The translations under genes were made by a program, and so were the position numbers. A DNA stretch of 64,000 bases from assembly GCA_937880845.1 (NCBI GenBank), contig CALFLL010000055.1, positions 1 through 64,000 on the forward strand, written 5' to 3'. The stretch comes from an uncultured Drancourtella sp. (lineage in GTDB: Bacteria; Bacillota; Clostridia; Lachnospirales; Lachnospiraceae). How positions within the stretch are numbered: the stretch's first letter is position 1; the number at the start of each line of letters is the position of its first letter. This document shows positions 36,724-45,691 of the stretch, piece after piece. The notes under the pieces are model-generated. The model had not been told where the DNA came from. It saw only the letters and a program-made list of their open reading frames with translations, and did not search any database.

Positions 36724-36744
36724 GACACACCTCATTTCAACAGA

Positions 36745-36789
36745 AAAGATACTGTAAAATACAAGGATTCTGTATTTTGCAGTATCTTT
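36745..36789 (-). terminator. Intercistronic hairpin between binding protein and permeases
   Basis: A 19-bp nearly perfect stem (AAAGATACTG-TAAAATACA and partner with one mismatch), followed by TTTTCTG on the minus strand. It sits between the binding-protein gene and the first permease, where partial termination or RNA stabilisation would keep the binding protein more abundant than the permeases. Confidence 0.7.
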
Positions 36790-36833
36790 TTTCTTCACAA
36801 ATACAATATCTTGTCGTTTTTACAATTTAATCT

Positions 36834-38090
36834 TTATTTTTCCATATATTCCTGCATTTTTTCTGTACCTTTTTTTACTGCATCTTCAGGACTTACTCCC
36901 GTTCCTACTTCCTGAATCATATCACGCAAAACCTGTGAAATCTGTGGCCAAACCGGAGATGGTCCTCTTGTTTTTGCCACTTCCATGTTTTCTACAAAAA
37001 CTTTCATAATAGGATCTTCTGTAAAATACTCATCTTCCATTGCAAATGTTTTAACTGTCGGAATCATTCCTGATTTTTTACAATAATCATTCATCATTTC
37101 TTTTGTAAAAAGACTCTTTACACATTCCCATGATCCCTCTACATTTTCATTATTTACAATTGCAAGATTTTCACCACCAATGCAAGTTGCATTGGTTCCT
37201 TCATAAGATGGAATTGGTGCAAATGCGTATTCAAAAGAAGCATCTTTTTCTAATTCAGGCAATCTCCAATTGCCATCAATGTACATTGCCGCTCTCTGTG
37301 CAACAAACTGTCCGTATGCATCATTTTGTCCCCATCCATAGGCTTCTTTGCTCATAGAACCATTATTTGTCAATTCCTGATATAAACCCAGTGCTTTTTC
37401 GGCTCCTTCACCAAGTGTATTCCAATCTTCTCCCGTTTCGTATAAAAATGGCATAAATGAATATGTAGATCCTTCATCATCAATTGCATTAATCGCAAAT
37501 CCATACGTGCTGTCTGTTGTTAATTTCTTTGCATATTCTTTTAGTTCTTCCCATGTTTTTGGCGGTTCTTGATACCCCGCTTCTTTTAACATATCCACAT
37601 TATAAACCAGCGCAAGATTGTTTGCATTTAACGGAAGACCATATATTTTTCCGTCATATTTGCAAGACTCCATCGGGCCTGGATAAAATTCCAGATCTTT
37701 CATTTCTTTTTCTACCCTCTCTGTTAAATCAGCAAAAATTCCCATTGCTGAAAATGAAGCATGATCGCATCCATCTACTTGTATAATATCAGGAAGGCTG
37801 TCACTTTGTGCAGCAACCGTAATTTCGCTTACCAGTTGTGCAAATGGAATTTGCTCAATTTTCACAGTATACTTATCCGATTTTTCGGAAAAATCATCTA
37901 CCGCATCATAAAAAGCTTTTCCATATGAATTTTCTTTTGTCATAAAGGTCCACATAACGAGTTCTGTTTTTCCGCCTTTACTCTTTTCTTCGTTCTCCGT
38001 TTTAGAAGAACCACACCCAATTAACATCGTCATCATCATTGATGTTGCAACTGCTACTGAAAGTGTGCGTTTCCATGCTCTTTTTTTCAT
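36834..38090 (-). CDS. Extracellular sugar-binding lipoprotein (CUT1)
   Basis: 418 residues. The N-terminal signal peptide MKKRAWKRTLS...MTMLIGC ends at a lipobox cysteine (Cys26), so it is anchored as a lipoprotein. The rest fits family 1 solute-binding proteins of the MalE/UgpB type (VMWTFM, DIIQVDGCDHASF, NNLALVYNVDML). It captures the oligosaccharide for the permeases downstream. AGGAGGAG before the ATG gives strong translation. It is first in its operon under two LacI-type operators. Confidence 0.93.
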   Translation of the reverse strand: MKKRAWKRTLSVAVATSMMMTMLIGCGSSKTENEEKSKGGKTELVMWTFMTKENSYGKAFYDAVDDFSEKSDKYTVKIEQIPFAQLVSEITVAAQSDSLPDIIQVDGCDHASFSAMGIFADLTERVEKEMKDLEFYPGPMESCKYDGKIYGLPLNANNLALVYNVDMLKEAGYQEPPKTWEELKEYAKKLTTDSTYGFAINAIDDEGSTYSFMPFLYETGEDWNTLGEGAEKALGLYQELTNNGSMSKEAYGWGQNDAYGQFVAQRAAMYIDGNWRLPELEKDASFEYAFAPIPSYEGTNATCIGGENLAIVNNENVEGSWECVKSLFTKEMMNDYCKKSGMIPTVKTFAMEDEYFTEDPIMKVFVENMEVAKTRGPSPVWPQISQVLRDMIQEVGTGVSPEDAVKKGTEKMQEYMEK

Positions 38091-38123
38091 AAATTTCTCC
38101 TCCTATCGTATATTTTTTCTTTG

Positions 38124-38174
38124 ATTAACACGTGTAAACTGAACTGTTAAAAATATAAGTTTACACGCGTTAAG
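38124..38174. promoter_or_regulatory. Two LacI-type operators in the importer promoter region
   Basis: Two similar palindromes, TTAACAC/GTGTAAA (38125-38138) and TTTACAC/GCGTTAA (38160-38173), have centres 35 bp apart. The flanking bases also form larger inverted repeats: CGTGTAAACT with AGTTTACACG, and an 11-bp TATAAGTTTAC repeat. They lie just downstream of the promoter, so a bound LacI dimer or looped tetramer would block transcription. The probable binder is the LacI-family product at 31578. Confidence 0.65.
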
Positions 38175-38187
38175 TAAACTTATATTT

Positions 38188-38215
38188 ATTATAACATTTG
38201 TCTATTATTCGTCAA
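38188..38215 (-). promoter_or_regulatory. Promoter of the importer/GH127 operon
   Basis: On the minus strand TTGACG (38210-38215) and TATAAT (38188-38193) are separated by 16 bases. Transcription would start near 38181, immediately before the LacI-type operators, leaving a leader of about 90 bases. Confidence 0.8.
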
Positions 38216-38255
38216 TATTTTTCTTTATTTTTTCTTTTTTTTCAGATAAATCTAC

Positions 38256-38279
38256 AAATAAAAACGGTTGTTTTTGTTT
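38256..38279 (-). terminator. Weak AT-rich terminator after araB
   Basis: AAAtAAAAAC pairs with GTTTTTgTTT around GGTT, 52 bases past the araB stop. A T-rich tail follows on the minus strand. The stem is weak, so some read-through into the importer operon is possible. Confidence 0.4.
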
Positions 38280-38330
38280 ATTTTTACTTTTATTATTCTT
38301 TTATAGCAGAAATATATTATAAAAATTGCA

Positions 38331-39935
38331 TTATATACCTGTTTCTACCGCTGTTCTTTCGATTGTAAGTCCTTTTTTATAGTTTTCCATAAATTTTTCA
38401 TACCCTTTTACATCTTCAGGAACAGGATTCACTCTAAAACTCTGTGCTTCGCGGAAAACTTCTTTTGCAAGATAATCCGTCAGACTTTCTCTTTCTTTTT
38501 TTCTGATTAAATAATCTGCCAGAAGTGCAATTCCCCATGCTCCTCCTTCTCCTGCCGTTTTCATCACATATACCGGTGTATTGATAGCCCCTGCCAAAAT
38601 TCTCTGTCCAACACCTTTTGTTTTAAACATTCCGCCATGACCCATCATATGGTCTAATGTAACCCCTTCTTTTTTCAAAAGAATATCCATACCGGTTTTT
38701 AATGCTCCAAAAGCTGTATAAAGGTGAACTCTCATAAAATTGGCAAGATTAAATTTGCTTTCCGGTGAACGTACAAAAAGAGGGCGTCCTTCATTAAATC
38801 CTGTAATATGCTCTCCTGAAAAATAATTATATGCCAATAAACCGCCACAATCAGGATCTCCTTCTAACGCTTTGGAATACAACGTATGAAATAACTTCTC
38901 TGTATCCACTTCCACTCCAATATTTTCTGCAAATTCACCAAATAATCCTACCCATGCATTTAAATCTGAGGTACAGTTGTTACAATGTACCATCGCCACC
39001 AAATCGCCTGACGGAGTTGTTACCAAATCTATGGCATCATATGGCTTTGTCAAATTTTTTTCCAATACTACCATAGCAAAGATACTTGTTCCTGCCGATA
39101 CATTTCCCGTTCTTACCGCAACACTATTCGTTGCAACCATACCGGTTCCGGCATCTCCTTCCGGCGGACACATCGGTGTCCCAGCTTTCAGCATTCCTGT
39201 CGGATCCAACAGTCTTGCACCTTCTTCGGTCATATTTCCGGCATTTTCTCCAGCAACAAGCACTTTTGGCAACAAATCGCGTATTTTCCATGGAAAGTTT
39301 CTCTCAGCTATCAATTTGTCAAATACATTTATCATGGTGTCATTATAATCTTTTGTATTGATATCAACTGGAAACATTCCGGCCGCATCACCACTCCCCA
39401 ATACTTTGTTCCCCGTAAGCTTCCAATGTACGAATCCCGCCAAAGTTGTAAGAAAACGGATATCTTTTACATGCTTTTCCTCATTTAAAATTGCCTGATA
39501 CAGATGTGCGATACTCCATCTCTGCGGAATGTGATATCCAAATAGTTTCGTTAATTTTTCAGCTGCTTCCCCTGTGATTGTATTTCTCCAAGTCCGAAAT
39601 GGAACAAGAAGCTCTTTTTTCTCATCAAATGCGAGATAACCATGCATCATAGCACTTATCCCCATAGCAGCAAGTTTAGTAAGATTTACATGATAATTTT
39701 CTTTTATATTTCTGACAAGATCAGCATAGCTCTCCTGAATTCCTTTCCAAATTTCCTCCGTGCTATATGTCCAAATATGATTTATATATTTGTTTTCCCA
39801 GCTATAATTCCCAAAGGCTACTGGTGACTTTTCTTCATCAATTAAAACAGTTTTTATTCTGGTAGATCCCAGTTCAATTCCCAGAACAGTACGCCCTGCC
39901 TCAATGGATTCTCTGATTTGTTCTTTGTTTCTCAC
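38331..39935 (-). CDS. araB: L-ribulokinase-type FGGY sugar kinase
   Basis: 534 residues of the FGGY family, with an N-terminal ATPase fold loop GIELGSTRIKTVLID and the second domain containing GGMFKTKGVGQRILAGAINTPV near residue 445. It belongs to the FGGY group seen in clostridial arabinose operons, which differs from the classical Proteobacterial AraB; the assignment as ribulokinase rests on position after araA and araD. It would phosphorylate L-ribulose. The start is GTG at 39935 with GGAGG nine bases upstream. Confidence 0.85.
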   Translation of the reverse strand: MRNKEQIRESIEAGRTVLGIELGSTRIKTVLIDEEKSPVAFGNYSWENKYINHIWTYSTEEIWKGIQESYADLVRNIKENYHVNLTKLAAMGISAMMHGYLAFDEKKELLVPFRTWRNTITGEAAEKLTKLFGYHIPQRWSIAHLYQAILNEEKHVKDIRFLTTLAGFVHWKLTGNKVLGSGDAAGMFPVDINTKDYNDTMINVFDKLIAERNFPWKIRDLLPKVLVAGENAGNMTEEGARLLDPTGMLKAGTPMCPPEGDAGTGMVATNSVAVRTGNVSAGTSIFAMVVLEKNLTKPYDAIDLVTTPSGDLVAMVHCNNCTSDLNAWVGLFGEFAENIGVEVDTEKLFHTLYSKALEGDPDCGGLLAYNYFSGEHITGFNEGRPLFVRSPESKFNLANFMRVHLYTAFGALKTGMDILLKKEGVTLDHMMGHGGMFKTKGVGQRILAGAINTPVYVMKTAGEGGAWGIALLADYLIRKKERESLTDYLAKEVFREAQSFRVNPVPEDVKGYEKFMENYKKGLTIERTAVETGI

Positions 39936-39984
39936 CCTGAACTTCCTCCTTTTTCGTACTCCTTATTATAGTTTTTCTTTAAAA

Positions 39985-41484
39985 TCACTTTCTATATACC
40001 ATCTCATTCCATTTAAGCTCATTTTTTAATCGATTAATTTCTGTATTCTTATCAATATAAACTGCTTCAATCCCCATAGCTGCTGCCCAATCACCCATCT
40101 GTTCGGAAGTTAAATCGTATGAAAATGCCGTATGATGTGCACCTCCACAAATAATCCATGCTTCTGTACCTGTTATCAAATCTGGCTGAGGTGTCCAAAA
40201 TGCTGTAGCAACCGGAAGCTTTGGCATCGGTTTTTCGGTCTTTTTACAGTCTACATCATTAATGATAAGTCTGAAACGATCACCCAGATCAATTAATGAT
40301 GTTGCAATGGCTGGTCCTGTCTTTGAGGTAAACACTAATCTTGCTGGATCTTCTCTGTCACCCATTGTTAAAGGGCATACTTTTATACTGATAGGACCAT
40401 CCGCAATCGTTGGGCATACTTCTAACATATGAGCTTGAAGAATCCCTTCCTTACCCGAAACAAAATTATATGTATAGTCTTCCATAAATGAAGTTCCTTT
40501 TGCCTCTTCCATTCCCTCTGACATAATTTTCATAATACGCACCATGGCTGCAGTCTTCCAATCACCTTCCGCACCAAATCCATACCCTTTCTGCATCAAC
40601 CTTTGGATTGCAAGCCCTGGAAGTTGTTTTAAACCACCTAGATCCCCAAAATGAGTGACTATAGCTTGATAGTTTTTTTCTTCCAGAAACCGTTCAAACC
40701 CTATTTCAATCTGTGCCTGTACAGCCACATGACGACGAAACTCCTTGGGATCTCTCCCTTCTGTTAGAATTTCATACGTATCATAATATTCATCTACCAG
40801 TTCTTTTACATCGCTTTCGGACACTGCTTCCACTGCTTCCGTAATTTCGTTCACTGGATATGCATCAACCTCCCATCCAAATTTAATTTGTGCTTCTACC
40901 TTATCTCCGTCTGTAACTGCTACATTTCTCATATTATCTGCAACTCTCATAACACGTACATGACTACTCTCAACTATACCAACAGCCGTACGCATCCAAG
41001 AACTTATCTTTTTTTGTACATTTTCGTCTAACCAATACCCTACAACGACTTTTCTTTCAATCCCCATTCTGGAGAATATATGTCCAAACTCCCTTCCTCC
41101 ATGTGCGGATTGATTTTCATTCATAAAATCCATATCTATCGTATCATATGGTATTTCTTTATTAAATTGTGTATGTAAATGCAATAATGGTTTTCTATAT
41201 TCCTTAAGACCAATGATCCATGATTTTGCTGGTGAAAATGTGTGCATCCAGGTAATCACTCCTGCACAATTCTCATCGATATTTGCTTCATTAAATGTCT
41301 TTCGAATCATCTCATTTGTTATCAATGTTGGTTTCCATACTACTTTATACGGCAACATTTTGGATTCATTTAACTTTGACACAATAATCTTTGCATGTTC
41401 CTCTACGTGTGCAAGACATTCTTCTCCATATAAATCCTGTGATCCTGTACAAAACCAAAATACATATTCTCTTCTTTTTAGCAT
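39985..41484 (-). CDS. araA: L-arabinose isomerase
   Basis: A 499-residue enzyme of the AraA family that interconverts L-arabinose and L-ribulose. Typical stretches are WFCTGSQDLYGEECL, WMHTFSPAKSWI, GYGFGAEGDWKTAA with the metal Glu, and late GGAHHTAFS with a metal His. The length is usual. AGGAGG precedes the start. It lies between araD and araB on the same strand with short gaps of about 50 bases. Confidence 0.95.
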   Translation of the reverse strand: MLKRREYVFWFCTGSQDLYGEECLAHVEEHAKIIVSKLNESKMLPYKVVWKPTLITNEMIRKTFNEANIDENCAGVITWMHTFSPAKSWIIGLKEYRKPLLHLHTQFNKEIPYDTIDMDFMNENQSAHGGREFGHIFSRMGIERKVVVGYWLDENVQKKISSWMRTAVGIVESSHVRVMRVADNMRNVAVTDGDKVEAQIKFGWEVDAYPVNEITEAVEAVSESDVKELVDEYYDTYEILTEGRDPKEFRRHVAVQAQIEIGFERFLEEKNYQAIVTHFGDLGGLKQLPGLAIQRLMQKGYGFGAEGDWKTAAMVRIMKIMSEGMEEAKGTSFMEDYTYNFVSGKEGILQAHMLEVCPTIADGPISIKVCPLTMGDREDPARLVFTSKTGPAIATSLIDLGDRFRLIINDVDCKKTEKPMPKLPVATAFWTPQPDLITGTEAWIICGGAHHTAFSYDLTSEQMGDWAAAMGIEAVYIDKNTEINRLKNELKWNEMVYRK

Positions 41485-41534
41485 ATTATTTCCTCCTAAT
41501 CTTTATCATTTCATATGACACCTGCCATATATAA

Positions 41535-42242
41535 CTACATTTTTTTGTTACTTTGTCCATAATAGGCATTTTCCCCATGTTTTCTATAATAATGCTTATC
41601 TTGAAGTTCTTGAGGTGCAGGTTCAACCCCAGGATTAATCATTTCGCATCTTGCCGCCATCTCTGCCACTTTCTCTACCACCACTGCATTATGTACCGCT
41701 TCACTCGCATCTTTCCCCCATGTAAATACACCATGATTTTTGCAAAGTACTGCCGGAACAGATAGCGGCTCTTTTCCACGGGCTTCAAACTCATCTGCTA
41801 TCAAAATACCTGTGTTTTTTTCATATCCATCTTCGATTTCTTCTTTTTTTAAATTACGCAGACACGGAACTTCACCATAAATATAATCTGCATGGGTTGT
41901 CCCGTAACATGGAATATCTCTTCCTGCCTGTGCCCAACTCGTTGCCCAAGAAGAATGAGTATGGACAATACCTCCTACATTTCCAAACCGATTGTAAAGT
42001 ATGGCATGCGTTGGCGTATCCGAAGACGGATTATATTTTCCTTCTACCTTTCTTCCTTTCAAATCAACCACTACCATATCATCTGGTGTAAGCAGATGAT
42101 ATGCAACTCCGCTAGGTTTAATAACAAATAATCCACTTTCCCTGTCTATTTCACTTACATTTCCCCAGGTAAACGTTACCAGGTCATATTTGGGCAACAT
42201 CATGTTCGCTTCATAGACTTTTTTCTTCAATTCTTCCAACAT
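41535..42242 (-). CDS. araD: L-ribulose-5-phosphate 4-epimerase
   Basis: 235 residues of class II aldolase/AraD type. The zinc site is seen in GIVHTHSSWATSWAQ with the histidine pair and CKNHGVFTWG. It converts L-ribulose-5-phosphate into D-xylulose-5-phosphate, the exit to the pentose phosphate pathway. GGAGAGG precedes the start. It is encoded 63 bases downstream of araR and before araA. Confidence 0.95.
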   Translation of the reverse strand: MLEELKKKVYEANMMLPKYDLVTFTWGNVSEIDRESGLFVIKPSGVAYHLLTPDDMVVVDLKGRKVEGKYNPSSDTPTHAILYNRFGNVGGIVHTHSSWATSWAQAGRDIPCYGTTHADYIYGEVPCLRNLKKEEIEDGYEKNTGILIADEFEARGKEPLSVPAVLCKNHGVFTWGKDASEAVHNAVVVEKVAEMAARCEMINPGVEPAPQELQDKHYYRKHGENAYYGQSNKKM

Positions 42243-42305
42243 TTTATCTCTTCCTCTCCTTTTTATTTCTGGCTGTTTTATGTCTTTGCGTATCCTTGAA
42301 ATGTT

Positions 42306-43376
42306 TTAAATTATTTGCACAGAATTACGCACTATGAGCTTGGGTTCAAATTCTACTGTTTCCGGTTTTTCCTGATGGCATATATATCTCACGATACTTT
42401 CTGCAGCCATCTTTCCAAGATCCTCAACCGGATTTTGTACCGAAGTAAGTGGGACTGGGCAAAATTCTGTCATCTCTGAATTATCAATTCCCACCACGGA
42501 TATATTTTTCGGAATCTTAATTCCTTTTTTCCGCAAATCATTTATGAGTTTACATGCAATCTCATCATTATAACAAACACATGCAGTGCAGTCTTTCATC
42601 CGTTTTAAAAATTTTAAATTCTCCTCATCCATATCATGCATTTGTTCTGAATCAATCCAAATTATATTTTCTCCATGTACCCGTATGTCCTTTTCCATCA
42701 TGGCCTGTATATATCCTGCATATCTCAAATGTCCCTGCCCATCATCAGCTTTAAAAATGCCTCCAATCCGGATATGCCCACATTCTATCAAATGTTTAGT
42801 AGCCAGATATCCCGCCTTTTTATCATCAAGACTCACATGAGGAATATCAAGTTCTCTATAAAAGCTGTTCACAAATAAGGTTGGTATTCCTTTTTTCTCC
42901 AATTCTCTATATAATTCTAAATTGGGATTTGGCAAAGCACTTTTCACAGTTTCTGCAATCACACCATCCACTGACTGGGTACGCAGGAAATCTTTTAAAA
43001 TCATTCTTTCCTTTTCTACAGCATTATTGGTTACCACAATTTGAAGCGTACACCCCTCATTAGATAATACCGTTTCGATTCCTTTTATTAATTCTGGGAA
43101 AATATATGTATCCACAAATGTCAGCATAACCGCAATACGAATTTCTCTGCCTGTATACCTCCGAGTATTAACTGTTATATATGTGCCACTTCCCTGGCGG
43201 CTATCTACAATTCCTTTTTCTTCTAAAACCTCCATGGCACGACGTACTGTCTGGCGGCTAACTTGAAACTGAGCCATCATACAGTTTTCTGAGGGAAGTT
43301 TATTTCCTTGTAAAAGTTTTCCTCCTCTGATTTCATCTTGAATCCAGTTGATGATTTTTTCATACTTCTTTTGCAT
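42306..43376 (-). CDS. araR: AraR-type arabinose repressor (GntR DNA-binding, LacI-like sensor)
   Basis: 356 residues with a GntR winged helix at the N-terminus (KLPSENCMMAQFQVSRQTVRRAME) and a LacI/ribose-binding-like sensor from about residue 75. This chimeric layout is that of AraR from Bacillota, which represses arabinose genes until L-arabinose binds. It is encoded first in the ara operon, implying autoregulation. I could not find a clear AraR box near its promoter. Confidence 0.92.
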   Translation of the reverse strand: MQKKYEKIINWIQDEIRGGKLLQGNKLPSENCMMAQFQVSRQTVRRAMEVLEEKGIVDSRQGSGTYITVNTRRYTGREIRIAVMLTFVDTYIFPELIKGIETVLSNEGCTLQIVVTNNAVEKERMILKDFLRTQSVDGVIAETVKSALPNPNLELYRELEKKGIPTLFVNSFYRELDIPHVSLDDKKAGYLATKHLIECGHIRIGGIFKADDGQGHLRYAGYIQAMMEKDIRVHGENIIWIDSEQMHDMDEENLKFLKRMKDCTACVCYNDEIACKLINDLRKKGIKIPKNISVVGIDNSEMTEFCPVPLTSVQNPVEDLGKMAAESIVRYICHQEKPETVEFEPKLIVRNSVQII

Positions 43377-43431
43377 ATATCAGACCTCTATGTTATTACA
43401 TACACTGTTTCCTTTTCTATAATTACTATAT

Positions 43432-43461
43432 ATCATAATAACTTTAAATACAATTTGTAAA
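43432..43461 (-). promoter_or_regulatory. Promoter of the araR-araD-araA-araB operon
   Basis: TTTACA (43456-43461) and TATGAT (43432-43437) on the minus strand with an 18-base spacer, 55 bases before the araR start codon. Confidence 0.65.
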
Positions 43462-43499
43462 TTTTCCAAATATATTTCATTATTTTTGGTAAAAAATAA

Positions 43500-43541
43500 G
43501 AAGTTGTATTGATTTTAGCATGTAAAATTCAATACAACTTC
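43500..43541 (-). terminator. Terminator after mscS
   Basis: GAAGTTGTATTGA pairs with TTCAATACAACTTC, and TTTA with TAAA inside, followed on the minus strand by TTATTTTTT. It separates mscS from the ara operon promoter. Confidence 0.85.
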
Positions 43542-43558
43542 CATATTTATCTCCCCAT

Positions 43559-44437
43559 TTATTGTTTCATCTGTATTTCCATCTTCTGTCCTGCAAACCG
43601 GACTCCTGCTTCATCTAAAGCCAATTTGGCATCTTCCAGAATCCTTGCTTTTGCCGTCCAGTATTCTTCTGATTTCAGCCATAGGCGAACACAAAGCAGA
43701 ACATAACTTTCAGCCAGATCTTCCACGAACACGATATGTTCCTGTTCCTTCACTACCGCTTCCTCTGCTTCCAATACATTTCGGAGTGTTTCTTCTGCTT
43801 TTTTCAGATTCTCTTCATATCCAATCCTGACATGAAAATCCAGACGGCGATAATCCATTGCTGTAACATTTGTCAGACTGTTGTTAGACAATGTTCCGTT
43901 GGGGATCACAATGGTTTTATTATCTACAGTGGCAAGTTTTGTATAAAAAATCTGTATTTCTTTTACCGTACCTTCCTGCTTGTTAATATGCTCAATAATA
44001 TAATCACCTACAACAAAAGGCCGCAGCAAAAGGATCAGCACTCCTCCTGCAAAATTAGAAAGACTTCCCTGAAGTGCGAGACCGATGGCTACACCTCCGG
44101 AAGCCAAAAGTGCAGCAATGGATGCCGTGTCTACCCCTAAATTGACTACGATCGTCATAATCAGCAGTGCATAAAGCCCTGCCTTTAAACAGGAATCCAC
44201 AAACTGCATGACACCTTTATCCGCTTTTGATCGTTCAATAGAAACCCTTACAAGTTTCCTTACCCAGTTAATGGCAACCCTTCCGATCAAAAAAACAACA
44301 ACCGCAATCAGCACTTCAATCCCAAAATCAATTAATTTCGGAAGGTTTTCATCCATAAATTTTACAGCCAAGCTTGTTGTTTCCACTACCTCTTCCTGTA
44401 TATTCCCGGTCAGGTCTTCTGTCAATAAAGCAAACAT
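43559..44437 (-). CDS. mscS: Small-conductance mechanosensitive channel
   Basis: 292 residues with three N-terminal membrane helices and the pore helix region LASGGVAIGLALQGSLSNFAGGV, followed by LRPFVVGDYI and a beta/alpha cytoplasmic vestibule. MscS opens under hypo-osmotic shock to release solutes. The length is normal. AAAGGAGG precedes the start. It is 16 bases downstream of pgeF, so it is probably part of that run. Confidence 0.93.
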   Translation of the reverse strand: MFALLTEDLTGNIQEEVVETTSLAVKFMDENLPKLIDFGIEVLIAVVVFLIGRVAINWVRKLVRVSIERSKADKGVMQFVDSCLKAGLYALLIMTIVVNLGVDTASIAALLASGGVAIGLALQGSLSNFAGGVLILLLRPFVVGDYIIEHINKQEGTVKEIQIFYTKLATVDNKTIVIPNGTLSNNSLTNVTAMDYRRLDFHVRIGYEENLKKAEETLRNVLEAEEAVVKEQEHIVFVEDLAESYVLLCVRLWLKSEEYWTAKARILEDAKLALDEAGVRFAGQKMEIQMKQ

Positions 44438-44452
44438 TGCTTTCCTCCTTTA

Positions 44453-45319
44453 TCATCCTCGGTTTTCTTCTTTTAAGGCCAAAAAGGCTGCAAGACTTCC
44501 CCGCTTTCCGTTGGTTGCTCTGTGTGAATAAAGATTCTTTTTGTTACATTGTGTACAAATATTTGTAACAGCCATATGCTCCGGAAGGATTCCTGCCTCT
44601 TGAAAAACCAGTTCATTTGCTTTCCAGAGATTTAGCTGATATTTTTTGTTTTCTTTTTCATAGAACAGTTTTCCCCAGGTTTCTTTTGAAAATGCAGTTT
44701 TAAATTCTTCTATCACATCTTTGCTAACTTCATAACAATCCTGGCAGATAGAAGGTCCCACGCATGCCAAAATGTCTTCCGGTCTGCTTTGATATTCTTT
44801 CTGCATCTTCTTTACCGTTTCCAGTCCAATCTTCCGAACGGTTCCTCTCCATCCGGAATGGGAAAGTCCGATTACTTTTTTGACCGGATCCACAAAAAAC
44901 AAAGGAACACAATCCGCATAAAATGTAACAAGACAGATTCCGGGTACATTTGTGATCAGTCCGTCCACATCATCATAATCTGTCGGTTTCAAAAAACCTT
45001 TTCCTTTATCCTTCTCTGTTACTTTCCGTACATTAGCTGTATGTGTTTGTTTTGAAAATACCATATTTTCCGGCTTCACACAGATTGCCCGGGCAAATCT
45101 TCTAAAATTTTCTTCTACTGCTTTGGGATTATCTCCTCTGGAAAAGCTAAGATTCATGGAAGAAAAAATCCCCTCACTTACGCCTCCTTCTCTTGTGGAA
45201 AATCCATGACGGACAACCCCTGTCTGTTCCAATATAGGATAAGACAAATATGGTACATTATTTTCTCCGTATTTTAATTCCGGTATTGTTTCTTCCGTTT
45301 TTACTTTCCAATTTTCCAT
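44453..45319 (-). CDS. pgeF: PgeF/YfiH-type purine nucleoside phosphorylase-like protein
   Basis: 288 residues of the multicopper polyphenol oxidase (YfiH) family, whose bacterial members act as purine nucleoside phosphorylases/adenosine deaminases or in peptidoglycan editing. The Zn/Cu site shows as FYADCVPLFF, SHSGWRGTV and VGPSICQDCYEV, with a free N-terminal domain. The start at 45319 follows GGAGG; a slightly longer reading to 45331 overlaps that site and is less likely. Confidence 0.85.
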   Translation of the reverse strand: MENWKVKTEETIPELKYGENNVPYLSYPILEQTGVVRHGFSTREGGVSEGIFSSMNLSFSRGDNPKAVEENFRRFARAICVKPENMVFSKQTHTANVRKVTEKDKGKGFLKPTDYDDVDGLITNVPGICLVTFYADCVPLFFVDPVKKVIGLSHSGWRGTVRKIGLETVKKMQKEYQSRPEDILACVGPSICQDCYEVSKDVIEEFKTAFSKETWGKLFYEKENKKYQLNLWKANELVFQEAGILPEHMAVTNICTQCNKKNLYSHRATNGKRGSLAAFLALKEENRG

Positions 45320-45331
45320 CTTATCCTCCAT

Positions 45332-45688
45332 TTACTCGATATAGTCGAAAGCGTCCTGAATATGTCTGATTTTCCCGCCTAAAATCGCAATCACATCAAA
45401 GCGTATCTGCATATCTGTAATATTTTTCTGCATCATATAGACAAGAGCACACTTCGAAATCACTTTTTGTTTTTTTAAATCAACCGCCTCTTCCGGCATT
45501 CCCATGGAAAGATCAGCTCTGTATTTTACTTCTGCAAATACAAGAATATCTTGCTCTTTTGCGATCAGATCAATCTCACCTTGCCTGCACCGGAAATTTC
45601 GTCCCAGGATCTGATATCCCTTTTTTTCCAGGTATACCGCCGCCATTTTCTCATAGGAAAAGCCCTTTTTTCTGTTATTTTTCTTCAT
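45332..45688 (-). CDS. yraN: YraN-family (UPF0102) putative endonuclease
   Basis: 118 residues with the UPF0102 core: YLEKKGYQILGRNFRCRQGEIDLIAKE and VFAEVKYR, a restriction-enzyme-like metal site (E-x-D...E-x-K). The function in the cell is unknown. It is placed three bases after rnhB, as in many genomes. Confidence 0.92.
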   Translation of the reverse strand: MKKNNRKKGFSYEKMAAVYLEKKGYQILGRNFRCRQGEIDLIAKEQDILVFAEVKYRADLSMGMPEEAVDLKKQKVISKCALVYMMQKNITDMQIRFDVIAILGGKIRHIQDAFDYIE

Positions 45689-45691
45689 ATT

